Source: an uncultured Bacteroidota bacterium (GTDB taxonomy: Bacteria > Bacteroidota > Bacteroidia > Flavobacteriales > Flavobacteriaceae). Taken from it: a DNA stretch of 64,000 nt. This document shows, piece after piece, positions 48,701 to 58,800 of the stretch. A program made the position numbers and the translations under genes. The notes below the pieces were generated by a model. The model saw nothing but the letters and a program-made list of their open reading frames with translations, searched no databases and had not been told where the DNA came from. Numbering within the stretch: position 1 is the stretch's first letter; each line of letters opens with the position of its first letter. The DNA is taken from NCBI GenBank assembly GCA_902622595.1, contig CACNQM010000002.1, forward strand, positions 1 through 64,000, read 5' to 3'.

Positions 48701-48792
48701 TCAACAAATTCATTTTGTTCTAGATTTTCAACAATCTCACTATCTTTGTTTAGCTCCTCAAAACCCTTCCAATAAATATTCTTATTTCCCAT
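45736..48792 (-). CDS. actB: Alternative complex III subunit ActB (molybdopterin-oxidoreductase-like + Fe-S domain)
   Basis: [21 protein letters not shown] leader; C-terminal ferredoxin-like cysteine clusters ([55 protein letters not shown]). Confidence 0.93.
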   Translation of the reverse strand: [1018 protein letters not shown]

Positions 48793-48798
48793 TTTAAA

Positions 48799-50043
48799 CT
48801 AGTAATGACATTTAGCACATTCGATTCCTCCAAGCTGAGCAACAGTAAGTTGCTCGACTCCATATTTTTTCGATAGTTCTTCGTGAACTTTTTGATAATA
48901 CTCATTATCCTTGTCAACATTGCTCTCTCTATGGCAATCAATACACCATCCCATTGTTAAAGGAGAGTATTGATACATTATTTCCATTTCCTCAACAGGC
49001 CCATGACATGTTTGACATTCAATCTGTGCAACTTGTGCATGCTGTGCATGATTGAAGTAAACAAAGTCAGGAAGATTATGAATTCTTATCCATTTTACTG
49101 GCTGAGTGTTTCCTGTGTAAACTTGATTTTCTTCATCCCATCCAACAGCATTGTACAACTTTTTAATCTCGTTGGTGTAGAAGTCTTTTGTGTAACCATT
49201 CTCCAGATCTTCTTCACCATTGTATTCACCAATATACTCGTGACAATTCATACACACATTAAGTGAGGGAATTCCAGAATGTTTGGAAACTCTTGCTGAA
49301 GAATGACAATACTTACATTCAATTTGATTTGCCCCTGCATGTATTTTGTGAGAATAATGAATTGGCTGAATAGGCGCGTAGCCTTGATCAATCCCAATTT
49401 GCATTAAATAACCATATGTAAAGTATGCACTAGATAATAAAAATCCGATTACAAGTAAAAACATTATAAATTGATTTTCGACAATAGTTTTCCAAAGTGG
49501 TTTAATTTTTCTTTTTGGTACAGCTTCAATTTTAACTCCGCTAGCATTTGCAATTTTGATTAATGTCCTTTGCACTAGGAATAACATTACGATTAAAATT
49601 GTGAAAATGATAATAGCAACTGCTAAAATTATATTCACAGATATGTCAGATCCTTGACTAACAGTTTGAACAGTGGCTACGGCAGGTGCAGGTGCAGGTG
49701 GAGTATAGTCTGTGTAAGCTAAAATGTTATCAATTTGCTCATTAGAAAATTGTGGATAATTCGTCATTACTGCACGGTTATATTCTTCCCAAATTGCAAC
49801 GGCTTGAGGATCACCATCTTTGATCATTTGAGTTCCGTTCTTTATCCAGCTGTACAACCACTCTCTATCATATTTTTCAGTAACGCCTCTAAGTGCAGGG
49901 CCAACTGCTTTTCTGTTCAACTGATGACAAGCAGCACAATTAGTATTGAATAAGGCTTTTCCTTCTTGAATATCCGCCTCTTGAGAAAGCCCAAAATATG
50001 GGAAAAGAAGTGTTACTAAAAGAATCCTTTTTAAGTGTAACAT
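48799..50043 (-). CDS. actA: Alternative complex III subunit ActA, multiheme cytochrome c with N-terminal monoheme domain
   Basis: Six CxxCH motifs: CAACH, CKYCH, CMNCH, CQTCH, CIDCH, CAKCH; TM anchors. Confidence 0.9.
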   Translation of the reverse strand: MLHLKRILLVTLLFPYFGLSQEADIQEGKALFNTNCAACHQLNRKAVGPALRGVTEKYDREWLYSWIKNGTQMIKDGDPQAVAIWEEYNRAVMTNYPQFSNEQIDNILAYTDYTPPAPAPAVATVQTVSQGSDISVNIILAVAIIIFTILIVMLFLVQRTLIKIANASGVKIEAVPKRKIKPLWKTIVENQFIMFLLVIGFLLSSAYFTYGYLMQIGIDQGYAPIQPIHYSHKIHAGANQIECKYCHSSARVSKHSGIPSLNVCMNCHEYIGEYNGEEDLENGYTKDFYTNEIKKLYNAVGWDEENQVYTGNTQPVKWIRIHNLPDFVYFNHAQHAQVAQIECQTCHGPVEEMEIMYQYSPLTMGWCIDCHRESNVDKDNEYYQKVHEELSKKYGVEQLTVAQLGGIECAKCHY

Positions 50044-50201
50044 TAGTTGGGGGCGATAAAGATTTTCTTCATGATAACAAAAGTGAATTTAGACACTTTT
50101 TTAACACAACAAATTTAAGCCATAAACGTCATTTTAAAAACTCTAAAATCAACAAATATTTAATTTATAATCATTCTAAATAACAAGTTAATTCATTTTC
50201 T

Positions 50202-50209
50202 TAAATTTG
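50202..50209 (+). promoter_or_regulatory. Putative -7 element TAAATTTG
   Basis: TAnnTTTG match 12 nt upstream of the ATG at 50222. Confidence 0.4.
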
Positions 50210-50221
50210 AGAAATATATTT

Positions 50222-50602
50222 ATGTTAAAAATTCAAATTCTTCCAGTATTCATAGGTGTTTGCTTATTTAGTATTCCTGTTAATGGTCAAGAAAATTCTA
50301 TAAGATATAATGATACTCTTACTAAGAAATTTTATAATTTAAAAAAAGAATATAGCAAGAGAGTTTTTGAGTCTACTTTTTACACTATTCAAATCTATTA
50401 TGGGGGTCTTGAAGAAGCAGATTCTATACTTGAGGATTTTAGAGAAAATTATCAAGAAATTAAATCAAATTTAATTTTTGAAACTCCAAATTATAAAGTT
50501 AGAATTGGAGAGTATAGAGACATAAATGTTGCATCTCAAAAATTAGAGGAAATTCGGAGAATTTATCCAAGCTCTTTTATTATTAAGCTTTCTGATTTAT
50601 AA
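50222..50602 (+). CDS. Secreted SPOR-domain-like protein
   Basis: Signal peptide (MLKIQILPVFIGVCLFSIPVNGQ); YTIQIYYGGLEEADSILEDFRENY...YKVRIGEYRDINVASQKLEEIRRIYPSSFII resembles SPOR repeats. Start moved from 50207, which overlaps the promoter-like box. Confidence 0.75.
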   Translation: MLKIQILPVFIGVCLFSIPVNGQENSIRYNDTLTKKFYNLKKEYSKRVFESTFYTIQIYYGGLEEADSILEDFRENYQEIKSNLIFETPNYKVRIGEYRDINVASQKLEEIRRIYPSSFIIKLSDL

Positions 50603-53083
50603 TTTTCTTTTTATTGCAACTTCTTGGTAACATTGAATAATATCCCCCTCAACTAAATCATTAAACTCGTCAATTTGAATACCACAATCATAGCCTTTTG
50701 CTACTTCTTTAACATCATCTTTAAATCTTTTCAGCGAGAGTAATTTACCCTCAAAAATAAGTTCATCGGATCTGACAACTCTCACATTTGAATTTCGCAA
50801 TATTTTTCCAGAAGTAACCATACATCCTGCAATAGTACCAATTCTTGAAATTTTAAATGTCTCTCTAACTTCAGCCTCCCCAGTACTTTCCTCTTTCATC
50901 TCAAGAGAGAGCATTCCCTCCATTGCATCTTTCAAATCATTAATTGCATCATATATTATTGAATAAAACCTTATATCAATTTGTTCTTTTTCTGAAAGCT
51001 TTCTTGCACTATCCGTTGGCTTAACATTAAATCCTACAATTATAGCCTCTGATGCAGAAGCTAGTAAAACATCAGACTCTGTAATTGCTCCAACACCTTT
51101 AAAAATTATATTAACCTGAATCTCCTCAGTTGACAAATTTTCAAAGGAATCTGTTAGAGCCTCTACTGAACCATCAACATCTCCTTTAATAATAACGTTA
51201 AGCTCCTTGAAGTCACCAATAGCAATTCTTCTACCAATTTCATCAAGAGTTAATTGTTTTTGAGTCCTAACATTTTGTTCTCTGACTAATTGTGTTCTTT
51301 TTGAGGCAATTAATTTAGCTTCTTTTTCATCCTCTAGAACCTTAAAGGGGTCACCAGCTTGTGGAGCTCCATCAAGTCCAAGGACAGATACTGGAGTTGA
51401 AGGTGTTGCAATTTTTATTGTTTTTCCTGTTTCATCAAACATTGCCTTTACCTTTCCACTTGTTTTTCCTGCCAAGACATAATCACCTATTTTTAGTGAA
51501 CCATTCTGTACAAGCATTGTTGATACATAACCTCTCCCCTTATCCAAATATGCTTCTAGTACAGAACCTGATGAATTCTTATCCGGATTAGCCTTTAAAT
51601 CCATAATCTCTGCTTCAAGTAAAACTTTTTCTAGAAGTGAGTCAACACCTTTACCATTTATAGCTGAAATATCTTGCGATTGAATCTTTCCCCCCCAGTC
51701 CTCAACAACAAGATTCATTGATGCTAAAGATTCCTTAACCTTATCTGGGTTAGCTCCTTCTTTATCAATTTTATTAATCGCAAATATAATTGGAACACCT
51801 CCTGCCTGAGCATGACTAATTGCCTCTTTAGTCTGAGGCATTATACTATCATCTGCAGCAATAACAATAATAACTATGTCTGTTATTTGAGCTCCCCTTG
51901 CTCTCATAGCCGTAAATGCTTCATGACCGGGTGTATCAAGAAAAGTTATTTTTTTTGAATTATTAACTAAAACAGAATAAGCACCAATATGTTGGGTAAT
52001 TCCTCCTGATTCACCTTCTGTTACAGATGAATTTCTTATGTAATCCAGTAGTGATGTTTTACCATGGTCAACATGACCCATAACAGTAACAATCGGAGGT
52101 CTCTCTTTTAATGATTTAGGATCTTCTTCAACTTCAAACTCATCTTTATCTTCTTCTATATCAGTTTTGATAAATTCTAATTTATAACCAAACTCATCTG
52201 CTACTACAGAGAGAGTTTCAGCATCAAGTCTTTGATTCATGGTAACCATTATACCCAGGGTCATACAGGCAGAGATTATGTCATTTGTTGTGACATCCAT
52301 TAAAGTCGCTATCTCACCGACTGTAATAAACTCTGTAATTTTGATAATCTTACTTTCTTCTTCAAGCAAAGCCTCTTCTTCTTCAGATTGAATCTTTCTT
52401 TGGTCTCTTTTATCTTTTCTGTATTTTGCTCCTTTAGATTTTGAAGATTTTCCTTGCAGTTTCTCCAATGTCTCCCTAATCTGTTTTTGAATTTCATCAT
52501 CAGTAGGTTCAACTTTTTGGTTAACAGCTTGTTTTTTATTTTTATTGAACTTACTTACAGAATCTTTTGGCTGAGAAACATCTTTACTGATTCTTTTCCT
52601 TCTTCTCTTTTTTGATTCTTCTACTTTATCTTCTTTTTCCTTTATTGAGTCAAGATCAATTACTTCACCAGTCTTTTTAATACCAGAAAGTTTCTGAAAA
52701 TTAGTTTGAATTTTAGATGAGTCACTATTTTCTTTAGGAGTCTCTAGATTTAAGTTTTCGTCTTTGACATTATCGGTAGAAACTTCATCTGGAGTTGATT
52801 CGGGCATTTCAATCTTAATCTCTTGACTGTCAGCTTGCAGCTCCTCATCTGCCAGCTTCTCCTCCAATTCTTTTCTTTTTTTTGTATTTATTTCATCTAA
52901 TTTATCTTTATCAGATTTGTCAGTCTGAAACTCGTTAAGCAATAAATCATATACATCTTGATCAATTTTTGATGTTGGTCTTGGTTCAATTTCAATTTTT
53001 TTTGAACTAAGAAACTCAACAGCTCTATCTAGAGATATATTTAATTCCTTAAGTACTTTATTTAACCTTATTGGTGACGGCAT
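50597..53083 (-). CDS. infB: Translation initiation factor IF-2
   Basis: RPPIVTVMGHVDHGKTSLLDYIRNS, ITFLDTPGHEAFTAMRARGAQITDIVIIVIAADD, charged N-terminal region. Confidence 0.96.
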   Translation of the reverse strand: MPSPIRLNKVLKELNISLDRAVEFLSSKKIEIEPRPTSKIDQDVYDLLLNEFQTDKSDKDKLDEINTKKRKELEEKLADEELQADSQEIKIEMPESTPDEVSTDNVKDENLNLETPKENSDSSKIQTNFQKLSGIKKTGEVIDLDSIKEKEDKVEESKKRRRKRISKDVSQPKDSVSKFNKNKKQAVNQKVEPTDDEIQKQIRETLEKLQGKSSKSKGAKYRKDKRDQRKIQSEEEEALLEEESKIIKITEFITVGEIATLMDVTTNDIISACMTLGIMVTMNQRLDAETLSVVADEFGYKLEFIKTDIEEDKDEFEVEEDPKSLKERPPIVTVMGHVDHGKTSLLDYIRNSSVTEGESGGITQHIGAYSVLVNNSKKITFLDTPGHEAFTAMRARGAQITDIVIIVIAADDSIMPQTKEAISHAQAGGVPIIFAINKIDKEGANPDKVKESLASMNLVVEDWGGKIQSQDISAINGKGVDSLLEKVLLEAEIMDLKANPDKNSSGSVLEAYLDKGRGYVSTMLVQNGSLKIGDYVLAGKTSGKVKAMFDETGKTIKIATPSTPVSVLGLDGAPQAGDPFKVLEDEKEAKLIASKRTQLVREQNVRTQKQLTLDEIGRRIAIGDFKELNVIIKGDVDGSVEALTDSFENLSTEEIQVNIIFKGVGAITESDVLLASASEAIIVGFNVKPTDSARKLSEKEQIDIRFYSIIYDAINDLKDAMEGMLSLEMKEESTGEAEVRETFKISRIGTIAGCMVTSGKILRNSNVRVVRSDELIFEGKLLSLKRFKDDVKEVAKGYDCGIQIDEFNDLVEGDIIQCYQEVAIKRKL

Positions 53084-53092
53084 ATATAAAAT

Positions 53093-54325
53093 TTAATCTT
53101 CGAATTCCTCTTTTAAGATTTTTAAAACATCTGAAACTGTTTCTTCTTCAAGATCAGTTCTTTTAACAAGATCATCCTCACTCAATTCCAAAACACTTTT
53201 GGCAGTGTCAAGTCCAACTTTTCTAAATTCCTCAATAACCCAAGCATCAATTTCATCTTTAAATTCAGTAAGTTCAACATCTTCTTCAGCTCCTTCTCTG
53301 TAAACATCAATTTCATATCCAGTTAATCTACCTGCGAGTCTTATATTGTGTCCTCCTTTTCCAATAGCCCTTGAAACCTCATCTGGATCAAGATAAACCT
53401 GAACTGTTTTTTTCTCTTCATCAATATTTAATGAATTTACTTTTGCAGGACTTAATGCTCTTGTTATGAACAATTGAGTGTTATTAGTATAATTGATTAC
53501 ATCAATATTTTCATTGCCTAACTCCCTAACTATCCCATGTATTCTTGAACCTTTCATTCCAACACATGCTCCGACTGGGTCTATTCTATCATCGTATGAG
53601 TCAACGGCAACTTTTGCCTTTTCACCTGGAATTCTTACTGCTTTTTTGATTGTAATCAATCCATCAAAAACTTCTGGAATTTCTTGTTCAAATAGTTTTT
53701 CTAAGAAAAGAGGTGAGGTTCTTGAGAATATTATCCTTGGTTTATTTCCCCTTAGCTCAACATTTTCAATTACACCTCTAACATTATCTCCCTTTCTAAA
53801 AAAATCTTTAGGTATTTGTCTATCCTTTGGCATTATTAATTCATTTCCGTCATCATCTAAAAGAATAATTTCTCTTGCTCTAACATGGTGAACCTCAGCA
53901 GTGAAAATTTCTCCAACCCTATCCTTGAACTGGTTAAATATATTATTACTGTCATGTTCAAAAACTTTAGCAACTAGATTCTGCCTCAATGATTGAATTG
54001 ATCTTCTTCCAAGGTCTATTAGCTTAAACTCTTCAGAAACCTCTTCTCCCACCTCAAAGTCAGGTTCAATTTTAACTGCTTCTTTTAATTCAATCTCAGC
54101 ATTAGGGTCTTCAACTTCGCCATCTTTAACAACAATTCTATTTCTCCATATTTCAAGGTCTCCTTTATCTGGATTGATAATAATATCGAAATTTTCATCA
54201 GTTCCAAATTTTCTAGTAAGAGTATTTCTAAATACCTCTTCTAGTATAACCATTAAGGTTACTCTATCGATCAACTTTTCATCTTTGAATTCAGAAAAGG
54301 ATTCTAATAATGATATATTTTCCAT
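53093..54325 (-). CDS. nusA: Transcription termination/antitermination factor NusA
   Basis: LIDLGRRSIQSLRQNL, VDSYDDRIDPVGACVGMKGSRIHGIVRELGNENIDVI, IGKGGHNIRLAGRLTGYEIDV. Confidence 0.95.
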   Translation of the reverse strand: MENISLLESFSEFKDEKLIDRVTLMVILEEVFRNTLTRKFGTDENFDIIINPDKGDLEIWRNRIVVKDGEVEDPNAEIELKEAVKIEPDFEVGEEVSEEFKLIDLGRRSIQSLRQNLVAKVFEHDSNNIFNQFKDRVGEIFTAEVHHVRAREIILLDDDGNELIMPKDRQIPKDFFRKGDNVRGVIENVELRGNKPRIIFSRTSPLFLEKLFEQEIPEVFDGLITIKKAVRIPGEKAKVAVDSYDDRIDPVGACVGMKGSRIHGIVRELGNENIDVINYTNNTQLFITRALSPAKVNSLNIDEEKKTVQVYLDPDEVSRAIGKGGHNIRLAGRLTGYEIDVYREGAEEDVELTEFKDEIDAWVIEEFRKVGLDTAKSVLELSEDDLVKRTDLEEETVSDVLKILKEEFED

Positions 54326-54425
54326 TTACTTAACTTTATTTAAAAAAAAAGAGGGACATAATGTCGCCTCTGAAATATCAAAATGCTTGACAAATTTATT
54401 ATAAATTATTGATATAATAAAATTG

Positions 54426-54498
54426 TTGGCCTACTAGGGATCGAACCTAGACTCTTCTGGACCAAAACCAGACGTGTTGCCAGTTACACCATAGGCCA
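54426..54498 (-). tRNA. tRNA-Gln (anticodon TTG)
   Basis: Reverse complement TGGCCTATGGTGTAACTGGCAACACGTCTGGTTTTGGTCCAGAAGAGTCTAGGTTCGATCCCTAGTAGGCCAA; 7-bp acceptor stem, anticodon loop TTTTGGT. Confidence 0.92.
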
Positions 54499-54552
54499 AT
54501 TAGCAGCAAATTTAATTTTTTTTTTTTTAAAAATATATTTTTGTGAATTTTA

Positions 54553-55800
54553 TTAATTCATACGATTAGGCACTGATCTTAGTATTAATAAATTCAATAT
54601 AGCAGAGACTATTAAATAACATGATAAGAACATCGTCATTGAGGAATTGTCAGTGATAGATAGCTCTGCTTGAAAATATAGAACAAGCATTCCTAAAAAT
54701 ATCCTAATAAACTCAAAATTTATTGACCATTTATATCCATCCATTACCGATGAAAAGCTAAATATTGTGGAGAATATTAATAAGAAATAACCTGTTTTAT
54801 CTGAAAATGATAAATCAGCAAATGAGCTTAAAAATATAAACAGTACGATATTTAAGACCAAAAAATGGAAACCAACAAAGATTTTATGGATTAAAGTATA
54901 TTCAAACTTATATTTTTCTTGATTGAATACATTTTCAACTTTACTTCTTGGGATTGTTTTTACGACATCTTTTGGTCTCCAACCAGTTGGCATAAACCAT
55001 ATTTTAAACTTGTCTTTAATACTGCTTGTATACCATGCATCCTGAGTCAGAAACCATAAATGTTGGAAGTTTATTAAAATAGGATTCCAAGTTCTTACTG
55101 GTTTTAACGTTCCATAAACGCATGGTACATCGTCCAGCTCTTCTTGAAATGTTCCGAATGCTCTATCCCAAATACAGAAAATTGCAGCTAAATTCTTATC
55201 AATATATTCTCTGTTTATCGCGTGATGTACTCTATGCTGTGATGGAGTAACTAGAATATATTCTAGCCAACCAAGCTTACCTATATGTCTTGTGTGATAC
55301 CAAAACTGACCAAAAAGATGAAGCGGCCCAAGTATACTAATCATTTTTGGGGGGACTCCTAAAAGAGCTGCTGGAACTAAAAATAGGATGCCAATACCAA
55401 GGTTATTTGTTATACTCTGTCTCAGTGCACAAGCAAGATTGAATTCTTCACTACTATGGTGTATAACATGCATATTCCAAAAAATATTAATTGAATGCTT
55501 AAGCCTATGATGACAATAACTTGCAAAATCTACACAAACAAAAGCAATAAAGTAGAGAAAAATACTTTCTTCAAGTTCTATAACTTTTAACCTTTCGTAG
55601 AAGAAAGGGTAGGAGAATATAATTATACCAAGACCTAATATGTCAACCATTAGGTTTGTAAATCCTGAACTCAAACTTGAGATGGTATCCATGTATGAAT
55701 GTTTCAGATCATTTTTCCATGCACCATAGGATATTTCAACCATAATCAAAACAAGAAAAATTGGGATTGTAATCAATAAGATGTTTGCGTAGGTATCCAT
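54553..55800 (-). CDS. Sterol desaturase/fatty acid hydroxylase superfamily protein, alkylglycerol-monooxygenase-like
   Basis: Eight-His di-iron pattern: HHRLKH, HVIHHSSEEFN, QHRVHHAINREYIDKNLAAIFCIWDRAFGTF; additional C-terminal TM region. Confidence 0.85.
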   Translation of the reverse strand: MDTYANILLITIPIFLVLIMVEISYGAWKNDLKHSYMDTISSLSSGFTNLMVDILGLGIIIFSYPFFYERLKVIELEESIFLYFIAFVCVDFASYCHHRLKHSINIFWNMHVIHHSSEEFNLACALRQSITNNLGIGILFLVPAALLGVPPKMISILGPLHLFGQFWYHTRHIGKLGWLEYILVTPSQHRVHHAINREYIDKNLAAIFCIWDRAFGTFQEELDDVPCVYGTLKPVRTWNPILINFQHLWFLTQDAWYTSSIKDKFKIWFMPTGWRPKDVVKTIPRSKVENVFNQEKYKFEYTLIHKIFVGFHFLVLNIVLFIFLSSFADLSFSDKTGYFLLIFSTIFSFSSVMDGYKWSINFEFIRIFLGMLVLYFQAELSITDNSSMTMFLSCYLIVSAILNLLILRSVPNRMN

Positions 55801-55884
55801 AAATATTAATTAAAGTATAATCGTATTATATGTATATGATATTCAAATAATTTATTTTACTTTGGATTTGTAAATATATTAATT

Positions 55885-58800
55885 ATGCCTGAAACGAAGT
55901 TTCGAAAAATCAATAATTTAATTGGATGGCTCCTATTCTCAGTAGCCCTAGTTACTTATGGACTAACTGTTGAGCCAACTGCTAGTTATTGGGACGCTGG
56001 AGAGTATATTTCAACATCGGCAAAGCTACAAGTAGGGCATCCACCTGGGGCACCTTTTTTTCAGATGATGGGAGCGGTTTTCTCTTTGTTTGCATCAAAT
56101 AATGAGTCTATTGCTATTGCTGTAAACTTTTTGTCAGTTGTATCTAGTGCATTTGTGATCCTTTTTCTTTTTTGGTCAACCACATTAATTCTAAAAAAAA
56201 TATCTAAGAAAAATAATTTTACAAATGATACAAATATTTTACTTAGTTCATCAATTGGTGCATTAGCATTTACATTCTCTGACAGCTTCTGGTTTAATGC
56301 TGTTGAGACTGAGGTATATGCTCTTGCTATGCTTTTTTTATCTGCTACATTCTGGTGTGGTCTTAGATGGGAAAAAGATTTTAATAATAAAAGAGGTGAT
56401 AAATGGTTATTACTTATCTGTTTTTTAATTGGTCTATCATTTGGAGTTCATTTTATGGCAATACTTACTATTCCTGCAATAGGGATGATTTATTACTTTA
56501 AAAAGTATGAAAAAATAACAATTAAAAATTTTGTTTTAGCTAACATAATATCAGTTTCAATACTACTCTTTATTTTCAAACTTTTACTTCCCTCTACCTT
56601 ATCTCTATTTGGTCAACTAGAAGTATTCTTTGTAAACTCAATTGGTCTGCCGTTTAACTCTGGGACAATTATTGCGGCTTTTTTAATAGTCTTCTTTTTT
56701 TACAAATCTCTAAGTTACACCAGGTTAAAGGGGATGGTTCAGGCTAATACACTAATATTGTGTATCCTGTTTATTTTTATTGGATTCTCATCTTGGCTAA
56801 TGCTTCCAATTAGATCAAATGCTAATACCGTAATTAATGAAAATTCTCCTTCTGATGCTAGAACCCTTTTAGCATATTATAGACTTGAGCAGTATCCAAA
56901 AACATATCTGTTTTATGGACCAATGTTCTCAGACATATATGCTCCACAGGATGAGAAGGAACCATATGTAGATGGAAAACCAAAATATGAAAGAGACTAT
57001 AAAACAAATAAATATAAAATTGTTAATTACTGGAAAGATTCTGAGATAAATTCAAACTCTAATCACAGAGGACTCATACCTAGACTTTGGAGTTCAAGTC
57101 ATGCAGGAAATTACATGAATTTTACAAAACCCTTAAAATTTGAAATACTAGATAGATATAAATCCGAAGAGATTATTGTAGAGAGTGTCAATGAGTTTAA
57201 AAGTAGAGAACTACAAGGAGAACTTTCTGGAGATGATTATAATGAGTTCTTCAGATCTATTGGTCCATACCTTAATATAAGTAAGCCTTCACTTTTTGAT
57301 AATCTTAATTTCTTATTCTCATATCAAATTAATTACATGTATTGGCGATATTTTCTGTGGAATTTTGCAGGAAGACAAAATGATGTTCAGGGTGAATACA
57401 ATATTCTTGACGGAAACTGGATAAGTGGAATAAATTTTATAGATCAGTTAAGACTAGGTAATCAATCAGAACTTAGTGAAGACCAAAAAAACAACAAGGC
57501 CAGAAATACATATTTTTTCCTCCCTCTAATACTGGGAATAATTGGTTTGTTGTATTGCTACAAGTATGACATCAAGTCTTTTTGGACATTACTTTTACTT
57601 TTTCTCTTTACAGGACTTGCATTAAAATTTTATTTAAACGAAAGGCCCTTTGAACCAAGAGAAAGAGATTATGCATTAGTTGGATCCTTTTATATTTTTT
57701 CTATTTGGATAGGTATGGGATTCACTGCAATCATGAACTATATCAAAAAATATGAAAATAAAGTATCAAGATCCATTATATATGTATTATGTATTGCTGC
57801 TGTTCCTTTTCTTATGGGATATAATAACTGGGACGATCATGATAGGTCAGACAGGTATACAGCTCAATCAATTTCGAAAGCATATCTACAATCTATAGAT
57901 GAAGATAAAGATGCAATGATTTTTACTATCGGTGACAATGATACTTTTGCGCTATGGTATGCTCAAGAAATTGAGGAGTTTAGAACAGATGTTAGAACTA
58001 TAAATACTAGCCTTTTAGCAACAGACTGGTATATTGATCAAATGAAAAGAAGAGCATATGAGAGCAGTCCGATTCCATCACAAATGGAACATACACAATA
58101 TGCTTTTGGAGTAAGAGATTATATAAGATATGAGAACTTATTAGATTCTATTAGGTGGGATATAAATGATTTTGTTGATTGGGTAGCAAGTGATAATCCA
58201 AGAACAAAATATAGAAATTTAATTACTCAATCAGGAGGAGATACAAGCGATTATCCAGAAAATGCACTTGAGACAGTATTCTATCCTACTAATAAGATCA
58301 GACTCCCCGTAAATAAGGAAAACGTAATTAAAAGTGGGCTAGTTAAAGAAAAAGATAGTGATCTAATCCTAGATTACATTGACATAGATTTACCTGAGAC
58401 TATTATTACAAAAAATCAAATAATGATGTTAGACATCCTCGCTAACAACAATTGGGAAAGACCAATTTATTTTACCGGAGGTAGCTATGAGGAGTCTGAA
58501 TATATTTGGATGAAAGATTATCTTCAACTCGACGGACTTGTCTATAAATTGGTTCCTATAAAAACTTCAATTGAAAATAACCCATATGAAATGGGGAGGA
58601 TTGACTCAGATTTAATGTATAATATTGTGAAAAAATGGTCTTGGGGTAATTCTGAAAGTGATGAGATATATCACGATCCTGAAACAAGAAAAAATAGTAT
58701 TTCTTTTAGAGGTAATCTATCTAGATTGTCTGAAAAGTTAATTTCAGAGGGAGAATACGAAAAAGCTGAAGAGATATTAGATTTGGCTTTTTCTAAAATG

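Noticed and set aside
49998-50183. 61-aa ORF upstream of the SPOR-domain gene
   Set aside because: Starts inside actA on the opposite strand; no protein-like features.
51361-51591. Antisense ORFs in infB and nusA (51361-51591, 52309-52512, 53493-53891, 54174-54404)
   Set aside because: Shadow or out-of-frame ORFs within well-supported genes.
54516-54528. T13 run beside tRNA-Gln considered as a terminator
   Set aside because: No adjacent stem, and it lies on the 5' side of the minus-strand tRNA; probably compositional.
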